This document shows positions 50,044 through 58,644 of a DNA stretch of 64,000 nucleotides, piece by piece. The translations under genes and the position numbers were made by a program. The stretch's first letter is position 1; every line of letters begins with the position of its first letter. Source of the stretch: JAICKM01 sp038228295 (GTDB lineage Bacteria; Chloroflexota; Chloroflexia; QHBQ01; JAICKM01); the NCBI GenBank assembly GCA_038228295.1, contig JBBRPH010000004.1:1-64000 (forward strand), given 5' to 3'. The notes below the pieces were generated by a model. The model ran no database searches. It worked only from the letters and a program-made list of their open reading frames with translations, and had not been told where the DNA came from.

Positions 50044-50553
50044 TTACACGCTCCGCGCCATCACGTCTACGGCAACGCGCTTGGCGATGGTATCTTGTTT
50101 GATCTTCTCTTGCAGCTTCATGATCCCATAGAACATGGCTTCGGGGATGGGTGGGCAGCCAGGGATATAAATATCCACCGGCACTACTTCGTCAATCCCT
50201 TGCACCACGGCATAGGTTGGGAACGGCCCGCCCGCACTGGCACAATTGCCGACGGCGATACACCATTTCGGCTCGGCCATCTGGTCCCAGACGGTCCGCA
50301 TGATCGGCGCGAATTTTTTGGTCACGGTGCCGCAGACCAACATCACATCACTCTGGCGCGGCGAGAAGCGGTAGAGCATCCCGAAGCGCTCCAGCATATC
50401 AAAGCGCGAAATGCCGACCGCCATCATCTCAATCGCGCAGCAGGCCGTGCCCAAGATTAGCGGCCACATCGAAGAGCGATGCGCCCAGTTAAACAAAAAG
50501 TCGCTGGTGGTCGTGATAACCCCCGGCTTAAACCGATTCTCTAAGATGCCCAA
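50044..50553 (-). CDS. nuoB: NADH-quinone oxidoreductase subunit B
   Basis: A ~169-residue subunit holding the terminal cluster N2: tandem cysteines GTACCAIEM (C38, C39), GNCASAGG (C104) and IPGCPP (C133), numbered from the TTG start. TTG at 50553 was chosen because GGAAAGGAG lies 7 nt upstream and the product then begins MGILENRF like its homologs. A GTG at 50574 adds seven residues. It overlaps nuoA by 13 nt. Confidence 0.95.
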   Translation of the reverse strand: MGILENRFKPGVITTTSDFLFNWAHRSSMWPLILGTACCAIEMMAVGISRFDMLERFGMLYRFSPRQSDVMLVCGTVTKKFAPIMRTVWDQMAEPKWCIAVGNCASAGGPFPTYAVVQGIDEVVPVDIYIPGCPPIPEAMFYGIMKLQEKIKQDTIAKRVAVDVMARSV

Positions 50554-50897
50554 TCGAAGGCTCCTTTCCGCCACGCATACGCATAGCCCACCACCAGCAA
50601 CAGCAAGAACAGGATCATTTCTACTAAGCCGTATACCCCGATGATGTTATACGCAATCGCCCACGGATAGAGGAATACCGCTTCAATATCGAAGACGACA
50701 AATAACATGGCGATCAGATAGTAGCGCACGGTATAACGTTGGTGGGCTGAGCCAATCGGCGGCATTCCCGACTCATAAGGGGTTGTCTTAGCCGCGCTCG
50801 GCTTATGCGGCCCAATGATGCGGCTGATATTGCCCAGCAAGGCTGCATTCGCTACACAAATCGTGATAAACAACAGTACCGCCAACCATTCGATCAT
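50541..50897 (-). CDS. nuoA: NADH-quinone oxidoreductase subunit A
   Basis: A 118-residue, three-helix membrane subunit. Motifs: TTPYESGMPPIGSAHQRY in the flexible loop near the quinone site, then FVVFDIEAVFLYPWA. The ATG at 50897 has GGGAGG 7 nt upstream; a GTG at 50912 is less likely. First gene of the operon, downstream of promoter TTGTAG-17-TATAAT. Confidence 0.95.
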   Translation of the reverse strand: MIEWLAVLLFITICVANAALLGNISRIIGPHKPSAAKTTPYESGMPPIGSAHQRYTVRYYLIAMLFVVFDIEAVFLYPWAIAYNIIGVYGLVEMILFLLLLVVGYAYAWRKGAFDWAS

Positions 50898-50972
50898 ACC
50901 CGGTCCTCCCACGCCACAGTATCCCTAGTGGCGACGATCTTAGCCACCTATATACAGGCGGTCAGTACGTGT

Positions 50973-51001
50973 ATTATATCACAATCTTTCGGCGGCTACA
51001 A
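50973..51001 (-). promoter_or_regulatory. Promoter of the nuo operon
   Basis: Minus strand TTGTAG (51001-50996), a 17-bp spacer and perfect TATAAT (50978-50973). The leader to nuoA is about 70 nt. No other equally good promoter was seen inside the operon. Confidence 0.8.
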
Positions 51002-51085
51002 TCGGTTTCATGCCTCTCTGTCGGTAGCAATATGCGGACCATCTGTGTTGTAGATACTCAGCAGCGATTGCCCATTATCAGTCTA

Positions 51086-51110
51086 AACGCCCGACAAAAA
51101 GTTGGGCGTT
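51086..51110 (-). terminator. Terminator-like hairpin after the GT2 gene
   Basis: Arms AACGCCC (51086-51092) and GGGCGTT (51104-51110) around an 11-nt loop, 16 nt beyond the stop of the minus-strand gene at 51127. The following T-run is short (TTTAG). Confidence 0.6.
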
Positions 51111-51126
51111 CGCACATGAGGAACAG

Positions 51127-52236
51127 CTACTCCCGCAACTGATTGTCAGATGTGCCCACCGGCACAACATCTCCGGCGGGGCTAGACGGTTGTGCGCCGT
51201 TCGTGGGCAAGGTCGCGTCAAGGCCGTGTGCTTGCAGGGTGGAGATGCGTACTTGGTCGCCGTGCCGTAGAGTGGATAGTTCGAGGTCCATGCGCTTGAC
51301 GCGATACAGTGTATCCTCCGTGAGGCGGCGGTTGGCGGCTAAGATGTCGGCGACCAGCCCGATGAGAAAAATCTGGATGCCGAACACGAGCGCCAAGATC
51401 GTGATAAAGGTGGTCGGCAGGTGGCCCGAGAAGGTGGCGCGCCAGTTGCCGTGTTCGTCGAAAATCCAGTGGTACAGCAGCCAGAACACCCCCCACAGGC
51501 CAATCGCCAGAAAGATGCCGGCGATGTAGGAGAACACTTTGAGCGGTTCGTAGAGGATCCAGATGCGGACAATGGTTGCGCCCGACTTCTTAACATAATC
51601 GGGGATCGAGCGCACCAAGCGCGATTTCCGCATGACGGGATTGGTTTGTACCGGCACATGGCCGACGGCAAGGTTCTTTTTGCCGGCCTGGATGATCGTT
51701 TCCAGTGTGTAGGTATAGCGCGTGATCACATTGAGTCGCAGCGCCGCCTCGCGCGAAAAGGCGCGGAAGCCGCTCGGCGCGTCGGGTACGTTGGTGCCCG
51801 ACACGGCGCGCACGACCCGCGATCCCATGCCCTGCAACAGCTTTTTCAGCGGCGAGAAATGCCCAATCGCCCCCACTTGGCGATCCCCGATGACCATGTC
51901 GGCCTCGCCACGCAAGATGGGCGCGATCAGATCAGGGATGCGATCTTGCGGGTACTGGTTATCGGCATCCGTGTTGACGATAATATCGGCTCCCAGCCGC
52001 AGGCACGTGTCAAGGCCGGTTTGGAAGGCGGCGGCCAAGCCCTGGTTGCTGGTATGGCGCACCACATGGTCCACGCCTAGCGCCCTAGCGACCTCTATCG
52101 TGCGGTCGCGGCTGCCGTCGTCAATGATCAGGATCTCGACGGTGTCTATGCCGGGAATGCGGCGCGGGATCGTGGGAATCGTGATCGGCAGCGCGGCTTC
52201 TTCATTATGGCAGGGTATCTGAACAATCAGCTTCAT
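51127..52236 (-). CDS. Family 2 glycosyltransferase with C-terminal membrane segments (DPM/ArnC-like)
   Basis: A ~369-residue protein. The GT-A domain has IPCHNEEAALPITI at the N-terminus, LIIDDGSRDRT (nucleotide) and NTDADNQYP (DxD-like metal site). Two membrane helices follow (about 230-255 and 270-300). It probably transfers a sugar from a nucleotide donor to polyprenyl phosphate, making the lipid-linked donors that GT-C enzymes such as those at 12762 and 16162 use. The ATG at 52236 has CAGGAG upstream; the frame to 52281 lacks a ribosome site. Confidence 0.88.
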   Translation of the reverse strand: MKLIVQIPCHNEEAALPITIPTIPRRIPGIDTVEILIIDDGSRDRTIEVARALGVDHVVRHTSNQGLAAAFQTGLDTCLRLGADIIVNTDADNQYPQDRIPDLIAPILRGEADMVIGDRQVGAIGHFSPLKKLLQGMGSRVVRAVSGTNVPDAPSGFRAFSREAALRLNVITRYTYTLETIIQAGKKNLAVGHVPVQTNPVMRKSRLVRSIPDYVKKSGATIVRIWILYEPLKVFSYIAGIFLAIGLWGVFWLLYHWIFDEHGNWRATFSGHLPTTFITILALVFGIQIFLIGLVADILAANRRLTEDTLYRVKRMDLELSTLRHGDQVRISTLQAHGLDATLPTNGAQPSSPAGDVVPVGTSDNQLRE

Positions 52237-52321
52237 TCCACGCTCCTGGCCCCGACGACGCAGCCCGCCGGTCTCCCGCATTGTACGCGCTGGGGCGGTT
52301 GGGGGTCAAGGCGCTGGAGCA

Positions 52322-52486
52322 TCAAGCATATGCAGGGTAGCCACCCTCGCGTGGGCCGATCTTAGTGACAGTTACTGTGTCTGCTTGGTCATCAAGGTCG
52401 TAAATGACGCAGTATTGCCCACCCTAATCCGCCATTCGCATGGCCGGCCATTCGTCGTACTTATCCTACCGTAATTCAATTAACAC
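52322..52486 (-). pseudogene. Decayed RelE/ParE-like toxin remnant
   Basis: One minus-strand frame of 55 codons, broken by two in-frame TAG codons (7 and 21), reads DKYDEWPAMRMAD, then QYCVIYDLDDQADTVTV and TKIGPREGGY. This matches the C-terminal core of RelE/ParE toxins, where (R/M)RVGDYRVIYEIDD..TVTVLRVGHR is typical. It fills the 319-bp gap between the GT2 gene and the next ORF, which otherwise holds nothing I can support. Confidence 0.5.
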
Positions 52487-52555
52487 ACCCAGCCCTTGCA
52501 GGTAGATCCAGCGCGTTTTGTGGTGGTAAGCCGGTTAGCCTTTTACGCCGACCGG

Positions 52556-53668
52556 CTATCGGGGTGCGTCGGGATGCGCCGGGGGCACTGGGCGATCTAC
52601 TGTGGCTCCGGTGGTCAGCCCCGGCACATTGCGGCCATGCACCGCGATATTGCCGTCGGGACCGGGGTGCAAATCAAGATTACCGGCATCTACCAGCGCC
52701 CGTAGTTCGCGAGTGCGGTAGGTGGAGCTCCGCAGATACGCCGCCTGCGTGTGCCGTCCACGCTGGTCCGCCGCCACAGCGAGGCGCTCCAAACGCGCCT
52801 CCCGTTCCTCTATATACGTCCGCAGGAATGCTTGCTCGGTAACCGGCTGACCGTTAACCACTGTGCCGACCGTGCCCCCCAGGCGCTGCTGGGTGCGGGC
52901 TAGAATATCGGCGTGGCCTCCTTGAATGCGGGTATCATACAAAATCGCGTGGCCCAGCGCAGACTGCACGCCCTCTGCCTGCGCGGCACGCACGGTGGGC
53001 GCCCAGTAGTTAGCCGAAAACACCGCGTCTTGCGCTTGGCTCATGGTCGGTTCTGCCGCCGCCGTTCGCAGTAAGCCCAAGAACGTTCGGTCCGTCCGTA
53101 GCGTCGCATCGCGCTGTTGCACCCGCTGCATATAGGCGCGTAAGCTTTGTGCTGTGGCCGACTGCGCGGAGTCTACATACTGCTGCAACACGTTGCCCAG
53201 CGATCCCGAAGCGAGCGTCGCCTGGTGCCGACCATAGCTGATAATGCCGTCATCCGCTGTCTGGAGCGAATCGGTGCGCCCACCTTCAAACGCGCCGGTG
53301 ATGTCGTTAGCGATGCGATGGAAGTTGTTCTCATCGTTCTGTTGGGGTGCGGTCGCCGGTGCCGGAGGAACGGCGGCCGGTGCCCCCTCCCGCCGTTCCT
53401 CCGGTGTGGGGACGGGAGTTGGAGGCGCGGTCGCACTCTGGCGTTGGATGATTCGTTGCACTGCCCGGTTGCCGGCGGTCTGCTGCATCCGCTGGAGGGC
53501 TGCCGTTCGCACCGGCGCGTTGCCGCGTCCGGTCAAGCGCGTATCACCGACCAGTGCTGCCCATTCGGTGGGAGCGGTGTCCTGTTCGCCGCCGACCGTA
53601 GCCGCTTGCGCCGCTTGCCGGTGCGTGTGATCTTGCTCCTGCGTGGTGCGATCCTGGTTTTCCGCCAT
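52556..53668 (-). CDS. Putative eCIS-associated cargo with GH46/lysozyme-like domain
   Basis: A 370-residue protein with two parts. Residues ~44-76 (TRLTGRGNAP, then LQRMQQTAGNRAVQRIIQRQ) match the N-terminal signature LQR..GN.AV.R..QR of proteins linked to extracellular contractile injection systems, such as DUF4157 proteins. A Pro-rich linker follows. Residues ~115-290 look like a chitosanase/lysozyme-type fold: ITGAFEGGRTDSL, DDGIISYGRHQATLASGSL, with E128 and D140 as candidate catalytic acids. There is no signal peptide. No sheath, tube or baseplate gene lies in this window, so the partner apparatus would be elsewhere. Confidence 0.55.
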   Translation of the reverse strand: MAENQDRTTQEQDHTHRQAAQAATVGGEQDTAPTEWAALVGDTRLTGRGNAPVRTAALQRMQQTAGNRAVQRIIQRQSATAPPTPVPTPEERREGAPAAVPPAPATAPQQNDENNFHRIANDITGAFEGGRTDSLQTADDGIISYGRHQATLASGSLGNVLQQYVDSAQSATAQSLRAYMQRVQQRDATLRTDRTFLGLLRTAAAEPTMSQAQDAVFSANYWAPTVRAAQAEGVQSALGHAILYDTRIQGGHADILARTQQRLGGTVGTVVNGQPVTEQAFLRTYIEEREARLERLAVAADQRGRHTQAAYLRSSTYRTRELRALVDAGNLDLHPGPDGNIAVHGRNVPGLTTGATVDRPVPPAHPDAPR

Positions 53669-53828
53669 TGGTACGCCCCTCCCTTGTGCTGACGTGCTGC
53701 TGCGCTGTACTGGTCTGGTGCCACCGGCGCTTATCTGAAACCCATGATACTGCTACTTAGCACTAGAGTCAATCGCTAATGCCGGGTACGCCGCCTGAGT
53801 CCGACCTCGGCACTGCGCTGCCGGCACC

Positions 53829-54752
53829 TCATGCGCCGAGCAGCCAGCCCTCTTCGGCTAGGCACACCGCAACGGTAGGGGCGAGCAGATTGGGCGGATC
53901 GGCAAACAGGCGGCCCAGTGTGCCGGCGGTGTCGTGCGCGGCTAACCAACGCACCACGGCGCGGACCTGAGCTTGGTCGCGGATGGGGATATCGGGATCC
54001 AATAGATCGCGGATAATGCCGGGCCAGATTTCGGCGTGGATGACGGCGGGACCGCAGCCGGCGGTAGGGGTGAGGGTGAAGCCGGTCTCGAACGGCCAGG
54101 CGCGGCTGACGGCGGCCAGGGCCGGGTCGGCGCGCAGCGCAGCCACCCGTGGGATGCCGACCAGCGCCTGCCCGCCGACACTGCCAGTACCGAGCAGCTT
54201 CCAGCAAGGCTGGGTGCCGCGCAAGCGCTGCTCCACCGTCCGCAGCCGCGCCAGGACCGGGCCGGCAGCGCTGACGTAAGGATAGGGTGGGCTGGTGGGG
54301 GTCAGGTGCGGACCGGCCTGCGCGGGCGGGCAGCCCCAGAACGGACCGGGCGGCGATCCACCGGCGCGTGCGTTGGCCGTTGCTGCCACTGCGAAGCGGT
54401 TGTTGCTATTGGCTGCATCATCTGTGATGTGCGTCGTAAGCCAGTCCCAGGTCTGCCGCCAGGCCGATGCGGAGCCGTGCAAACCTAGCGCCGCCGCTGT
54501 GCCTGCCGGGTAGCCGTAGGGGAAATCGCAGCCGATCAGCACGCGCCGTCCGGCGGCGACATGGCCCAGTAGCCGCTCGCGCAAGTGGGCGACACAGGCG
54601 GCGCGCGTGCGCCAGTAGGTTTCGCTTGAATCTAGCGGCGCGTCGGCCAAGGCTTCACCCACCCAGAGCGCATCGGCCGTGGGCCGCGCCGGGCTGGGTA
54701 GGCTGCGGGCGCTCCAGTCCACGGCTAGGTACACATCAAACAGGCGTTCCAT
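53829..54752 (-). CDS. Uncharacterised protein, possibly RNase H-fold (DUF429-like)
   Basis: A 307-residue cytoplasmic protein with no confident family. It begins MERLFDVYLAVDWSARS, an Asp-led beta strand like those of RNase H-fold (DUF429-type) proteins. Later segments are VLIGCDFPYGYPAG, ANSNNRFAVAATANARAGG and AEIWPGIIRDLL. The ATG at 54752 was chosen because TATAAT lies only 6 nt upstream, predicting a leaderless mRNA; the longer frame to 54881 runs through the divergent promoter. Function unknown. Confidence 0.65.
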   Translation of the reverse strand: MERLFDVYLAVDWSARSLPSPARPTADALWVGEALADAPLDSSETYWRTRAACVAHLRERLLGHVAAGRRVLIGCDFPYGYPAGTAAALGLHGSASAWRQTWDWLTTHITDDAANSNNRFAVAATANARAGGSPPGPFWGCPPAQAGPHLTPTSPPYPYVSAAGPVLARLRTVEQRLRGTQPCWKLLGTGSVGGQALVGIPRVAALRADPALAAVSRAWPFETGFTLTPTAGCGPAVIHAEIWPGIIRDLLDPDIPIRDQAQVRAVVRWLAAHDTAGTLGRLFADPPNLLAPTVAVCLAEEGWLLGA

Positions 54753-54758
54753 CGCGCC

Positions 54759-54764
54759 ATTATA
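54759..54764 (-). promoter_or_regulatory. -10 box immediately before the ATG at 54752 (leaderless)
   Basis: Perfect TATAAT (minus strand, 54764-54759), then six bases and ATG. The -35 region is weak (TTAGCA at 18-bp spacing). Confidence 0.5.
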
Positions 54765-54808
54765 GCGACTACGGTCGCACAGTGCTAATCTGCGACACAC
54801 TGCCCGCC

Positions 54809-54838
54809 TTGACAGCCTCGTGACAAGATCGCTATACT
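54809..54838 (+). promoter_or_regulatory. Strong promoter of the secreted glycoside hydrolase gene
   Basis: Perfect TTGACA (54809-54814), an 18-bp spacer and TATACT (54833-54838). The leader to the ATG at 54911 is about 65 nt, with AAGGATG as ribosome site. Confidence 0.75.
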
Positions 54839-54910
54839 CGCTAGAAGGTCCAACCCAGCCCGCCGGCCCTCGGCGGCCCATACCCGTCCCCCAGCTAGAA
54901 GGATGCTGTT

Positions 54911-56815
54911 ATGCGCCTGGCGCGGTTGTTGTGTTTCTCCCTCGTAGTGGTCGTGTCCCTAGGACTGTTTGGCGCCGCCCCGCCTGTAGCAGCGCCGGTC
55001 TATGCTGCTGAGGCCGTGTCGCCGTTTGGCATGAACCTGTATCTCACTGGGCTGGAACGACCCGATGCCGAGCGCGCCGTGATCCTGGACCGTGCCCGCG
55101 AGGCCGGGGTGCGTTGGAGCCGCGAGGAGTTGAGTTGGGCGAATATTCAGGGTAGCCCAAAAGGCGACACCTGGACGCTCTATGATAAACGCTTGCAACA
55201 GTTGAAGGACGCGGGCATCCAGACCGTTGGCGTGCTGCTGACCACGCCGAGTTGGGCTTCGGGCGTGGACGAGCGGACCGCCGGCTGGTATTGGTATCCG
55301 CCGACCGATCCGCAGACCTATGGCGCGTTTGTCGAGGCCGCTGTGCGCCGGTGGCATGACCGCGTAGCCGTCTGGGAGCTATGGAACGAACCGGACAAAG
55401 ACGGCACTTGGCTGCCGCACGCCGCCCCTGCCGCCTACGCCGCGTTGTTGCGGGCGGGTTATGCCGGAGCCAAGCGCGCCGATCCCAATGCGGTGGTCAT
55501 GCTCGGCTCGGTCTATGTTCACGATGCAGCGAATGAGGGACTAGCCTTCATGGATGGGGTGGCGGCCGCCGGCGGGGAACTACCGTTCGACATCATGGGG
55601 ATTCATACTTATATGAACGACCGCCCGCCGGAAGACACCTCACCGGTGACGGTGGTGCAAAACCTACCCTGGCGGTTGGTGCAAACCCGTGCCTGGCTGA
55701 CTCGCCACGGGCGCGCCGCGATGCCGATCTGGATTACGGAAGACGGGCAGAGTGTGTGTCAGAGCTGTGACGGCCAAGGCGCGAGCGAAGCAGATCAGGC
55801 TGCCCGGCTGGTTCGCCGCTATATGCTGGCGCTGGCGAACGGCGCAGCCCACTTCGATTACTTCCAGATGAAAGATAAGTTCAACGCCGGCGCAGGCGAT
55901 GTGTGGGGTAACATGGCTGTGCTGCGCAATGATCTCAGTCCGCGCCCGGCATTCTACGCTTATAAGACGATGACCGGCCTGCTGGGGACGGGCTGGTATA
56001 GTGGGCTAGGCGAGTTGCAGCACGCCGTAGCCAACCAGTGGCAGCCGCAATTCGACCGTTATCATATGCGGTTCACCACGTCGGGCGGCACCGTCCACGT
56101 CCTGTGGACTCCCGACAACGTAGTGGCGCAGGCGGTTAGCCTGCGCGTCGGTACACCCAACGTGCGGATCGTGCAACTAGACGGCACAGCTACCACGGTA
56201 GCGGTAACAGGGGGCCAGGTGCCGCTGACGCTCACGCCTAACCCGATTTTCGTAGTCGAAGATGCGGCCGCCGGCCTGGACCCGGCGACCGATCCCGCGT
56301 CGCCGACCGGTCTGCGCGTCAGCACACGCTTCCACGACTTCTGGCAAGGGCATGGCGGACTGGCGGCTTTCGGTTACCCAATCACCGGCGAACGGCAGGA
56401 GGTCAGCCCAACCGACGGCAAGGCGTACATCGTGCAGTGGTTCGAGCGCACGCGCTTTGAGTGGCACCCCGAAAACAGCGCACCGTTCAACGTCTTGCTA
56501 GGGCTGATGGGGCGGCAAGTCACGGCGGGGCGGAGCCTGCCCACCATTGCGTCGTTTGCCGACACGCCCGACCGGCGCTTCGTGCCGGAAACCGGCCATA
56601 GCCTGAGCGGGCGCTTTCTGCAATACTGGCAAGCCACGGGTGGTCTGGCCCTCTATGGCTACCCGATCAGCGAGCCGTTAACCGAGCCGAGCGCGACCGA
56701 CGGCAAGCCATATCTGGTGCAGTATTTCGAGCGCGCCCGCTTTGAGCTCCACCCAGAGAACCGCACGCCCTATGATGTGCTACTGGGTCTGCTAGGTCGG
56801 CAGCTGTTCCGCTAG
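54911..56815 (+). CDS. Secreted clan GH-A glycoside hydrolase (GH39-like) with two C-terminal Chloroflexota-type repeats
   Basis: A 634-residue protein. A signal peptide (1-33) precedes a TIM-barrel domain (about 35-430): acid/base Glu in VWELWNEPD (E160) and nucleophile Glu in WITEDGQS (E277), as in retaining clan GH-A enzymes; DIMGIHTYM supports GH39/GH5-like membership. The C-terminus has two ~75-residue repeats (about 468-540 and 560-634) with GGLAAFGYPIT, (Q)WFERTRFEWHPEN and VLLGLMGR motifs. The same module occurs in the protein at 58645-59322. It probably acts on an external beta-linked glycan; specificity unknown. A 27-bp hairpin follows. Confidence 0.85.
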   Translation: MRLARLLCFSLVVVVSLGLFGAAPPVAAPVYAAEAVSPFGMNLYLTGLERPDAERAVILDRAREAGVRWSREELSWANIQGSPKGDTWTLYDKRLQQLKDAGIQTVGVLLTTPSWASGVDERTAGWYWYPPTDPQTYGAFVEAAVRRWHDRVAVWELWNEPDKDGTWLPHAAPAAYAALLRAGYAGAKRADPNAVVMLGSVYVHDAANEGLAFMDGVAAAGGELPFDIMGIHTYMNDRPPEDTSPVTVVQNLPWRLVQTRAWLTRHGRAAMPIWITEDGQSVCQSCDGQGASEADQAARLVRRYMLALANGAAHFDYFQMKDKFNAGAGDVWGNMAVLRNDLSPRPAFYAYKTMTGLLGTGWYSGLGELQHAVANQWQPQFDRYHMRFTTSGGTVHVLWTPDNVVAQAVSLRVGTPNVRIVQLDGTATTVAVTGGQVPLTLTPNPIFVVEDAAAGLDPATDPASPTGLRVSTRFHDFWQGHGGLAAFGYPITGERQEVSPTDGKAYIVQWFERTRFEWHPENSAPFNVLLGLMGRQVTAGRSLPTIASFADTPDRRFVPETGHSLSGRFLQYWQATGGLALYGYPISEPLTEPSATDGKPYLVQYFERARFELHPENRTPYDVLLGLLGRQLFR

Positions 56816-56822
56816 ACAAAAT

Positions 56823-56890
56823 CCACCACAAAGCCATACCGAACGCGAAGATGCTTATCATTTTTCGCGTTCGGCATGGCTTTGTGGTGG
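56823..56890. terminator. Very long hairpin between convergent genes
   Basis: Arms of 27 bases (56823-56849 and 56864-56890) are complementary except for one position and enclose a 14-nt loop. It lies 8 nt after the glycoside hydrolase stop and 19 nt before the convergent PRC-barrel gene end. It probably ends transcription from both sides, although no T-run follows. Its length also suits a small mobile or REP-like palindrome. Confidence 0.75.
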
Positions 56891-56909
56891 GTGGAATCTA
56901 CGAGTTTGG

Positions 56910-57455
56910 TTAATGGGCCGGCGGTTCGGACGTGGTGGGAGCTGCGGGAGCCGCTGTGCGGCCTTCCAGTTCGGCGGCGACCACATCGGGCACGATAAGC
57001 AGATCTTTGCCGAAGCGTAAGCCGGGCACTTGATCAAAGGTACGCTCTTTGTGACGCACTTGCTCCCAAAGCGTGCCGCTCATCTCATAGCAGGCGATGC
57101 GCAGCGTGGTGGGGTCCATCTCGACATCGCCCAGCGCGCCTAACAGGGTGCCCTGATCGCTGACCACTTTCATGCCCTGCAACTGGTTGAGGCCAATCGC
57201 CGTCTGGTAGTCAGGACCGGCATGGCTGAGCAGGGCGGCTTTGTCTTTAATCGTAATCGCGTCGGGACCGATGTTGCTGATGTTGGGCGCCAGCAGCGTC
57301 TTGTTGCCGCCAATCAAACCGTGGCTGATGTGAAAGGCGACGACCTGCCCGGCGGCGAGGTCAAAAAACACATCTGCGACGCTGCCCAGTTTCTCCGCAT
57401 CGCCCACACTGACCACTGCGCGGCCCTTCAGGCTGCTAGCTTTAATTGTATTCAT
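56910..57455 (-). CDS. PRC-barrel domain protein
   Basis: A 181-residue protein with two PRC-barrel-like beta domains: residues ~3-80 (SLKGRAVVSVGDAEKLGSVADVFFD) and ~85-165 (LNQLQGMKVVSDQGTLLGALGDVEMD). PRC barrels occur in photosynthetic reaction-centre H subunits and the RNA-processing factor RimM, and as stand-alone proteins of unknown role. No other photosynthesis gene is present, so a structural or stress role is more likely. AGGAGG lies 5 nt before the ATG. Confidence 0.8.
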   Translation of the reverse strand: MNTIKASSLKGRAVVSVGDAEKLGSVADVFFDLAAGQVVAFHISHGLIGGNKTLLAPNISNIGPDAITIKDKAALLSHAGPDYQTAIGLNQLQGMKVVSDQGTLLGALGDVEMDPTTLRIACYEMSGTLWEQVRHKERTFDQVPGLRFGKDLLIVPDVVAAELEGRTAAPAAPTTSEPPAH

Positions 57456-57670
57456 AACATCCTCCTATACGTACCTCACTGTGGCTGTTGCCGCTTACAA
57501 GTAATACTCATGCCCGCCGGTTGTTAGTGCAAAAAGCGCTGCGTTTGGAGTAGAGACGTGGTTCCTGTAGCAGTTCGAGCGTGAAAGGATCGCTAGCAAG
57601 AGCCGGATTGTCCACATCTGATCCTCGCGCGCATACTAAGGTGGATTTCATCGCAGTTGCTTGCGTGACC

Positions 57671-58081
57671 CTACTGGGGCATGGGTAGCCTGCTAAATAG
57701 CTCAATTAGCGTGCCGTCAGGATCACGCAGGTGTGCAGTCCGAATACCCCAGTCGGGCCGGTCCTGCGCTGTGGTGAGAAACGTAACCCCTTTTGCCTCT
57801 AGCGCGACCACGGTCGTATCCAGATCGCCCACATCAAAAGCGAGCATCACGCGATCCTGGCCCGGCGCGGAGCCCGACCCGCCGGCGGTGCCCAGCACAG
57901 CGGCCATCAGCGCACGGGCAAACAGGGCCACGGTGGGGCCGCCCTCGCCTACGCTGAAGCTGCTGTACACTTCGCCCTCCGCGCCCCAGGTGACAGTCAA
58001 ACCCAGCACATCGCGATAGAAGCGAAAGCAGCCGTCAAAATCGTTTACCAGTAACCGTACTTCACCTAGTTGTAATGGCAT
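57671..58081 (-). CDS. VOC/glyoxalase-superfamily protein
   Basis: A 136-residue paired beta-alpha-beta-beta-beta protein of the vicinal oxygen chelate superfamily: VRLLVNDFDGCFRFYRDVLGL at the N-terminus and HLRDPDGTLIELF with the metal-ligand Glu near the end. It could be a dioxygenase, an antibiotic-resistance protein or a glyoxalase-like enzyme; the substrate is unknown. A GAGGAGG ribosome site precedes the ATG. The 215-bp spacer downstream holds no gene I can support. Confidence 0.8.
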   Translation of the reverse strand: MPLQLGEVRLLVNDFDGCFRFYRDVLGLTVTWGAEGEVYSSFSVGEGGPTVALFARALMAAVLGTAGGSGSAPGQDRVMLAFDVGDLDTTVVALEAKGVTFLTTAQDRPDWGIRTAHLRDPDGTLIELFSRLPMPQ

Positions 58082-58154
58082 TGCGCGCCCTCCTCTGCTA
58101 CGTTATAGCCGACCGTCCCTACACCGAGGCTGGTCGGGAACCGGCCTCGGATCC

Positions 58155-58631
58155 TTATTGCGCGTACAGCGTCGCCACCAGCGTCGCCAGCGCGTCGAGA
58201 CGGGCCAGCAGTTGCCGCCAGAGCGCGAAAGCGGCCAGGGCCAGCGGAGTCGGTTCGCCGCTGGACGTGCCCCAGCCAGCGTCCAGTGTGTCGGTGAGCA
58301 GCGACTCGGTGGCCTGAAAGCGATAGCGGATCTGCTTCATCGCTACCATCAGGTCCGCGTCTGCCCAGGCAGTGCGCCGGCGGGCCACTCCATCCGGCGG
58401 CAAGGCGGCGGGCGGCTCCTGGCCTTCGACTAGTGCGATTAGTAGCGGATAGGCCCGCGTGTCGAGGTCTACCGCCAGATCGAGTAACGCACCGCGTACT
58501 GAGCCGGCGGCCCCGCCCGGCACGTGGTCGAGCAGATTCTCCGGCACCTGGGCGGCCAGCCACAGATAATCTTCCAGCGTGGTGTTGAGGTGGGTGATGA
58601 TCCCTTTGCGGAGATAGGCTTGCCCGTGCAT
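58155..58631 (-). CDS. Small helical protein, possibly DinB-like
   Basis: A 158-residue, mostly helical cytoplasmic protein. The start GIITHLNTTLEDYLWLAAQVPENLLDHVP and the pattern of four long helices resemble DinB/YfiT-type four-helix bundles, but the usual metal-binding His triad is not evident. GGGAG precedes the ATG. It lies 13 bp beyond the end of the 58645 gene, suggesting a shared transcript. Function unknown. Confidence 0.6.
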   Translation of the reverse strand: MHGQAYLRKGIITHLNTTLEDYLWLAAQVPENLLDHVPGGAAGSVRGALLDLAVDLDTRAYPLLIALVEGQEPPAALPPDGVARRRTAWADADLMVAMKQIRYRFQATESLLTDTLDAGWGTSSGEPTPLALAAFALWRQLLARLDALATLVATLYAQ

Positions 58632-58644
58632 GGGTGTCTCCCGA

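Noticed and set aside
57508..57705. 65-codon minus-strand frame between the PRC-barrel and VOC genes
   Set aside because: No ribosome site and no family similarity; the short match to DPFT in the repeat protein at 58645 is too weak.
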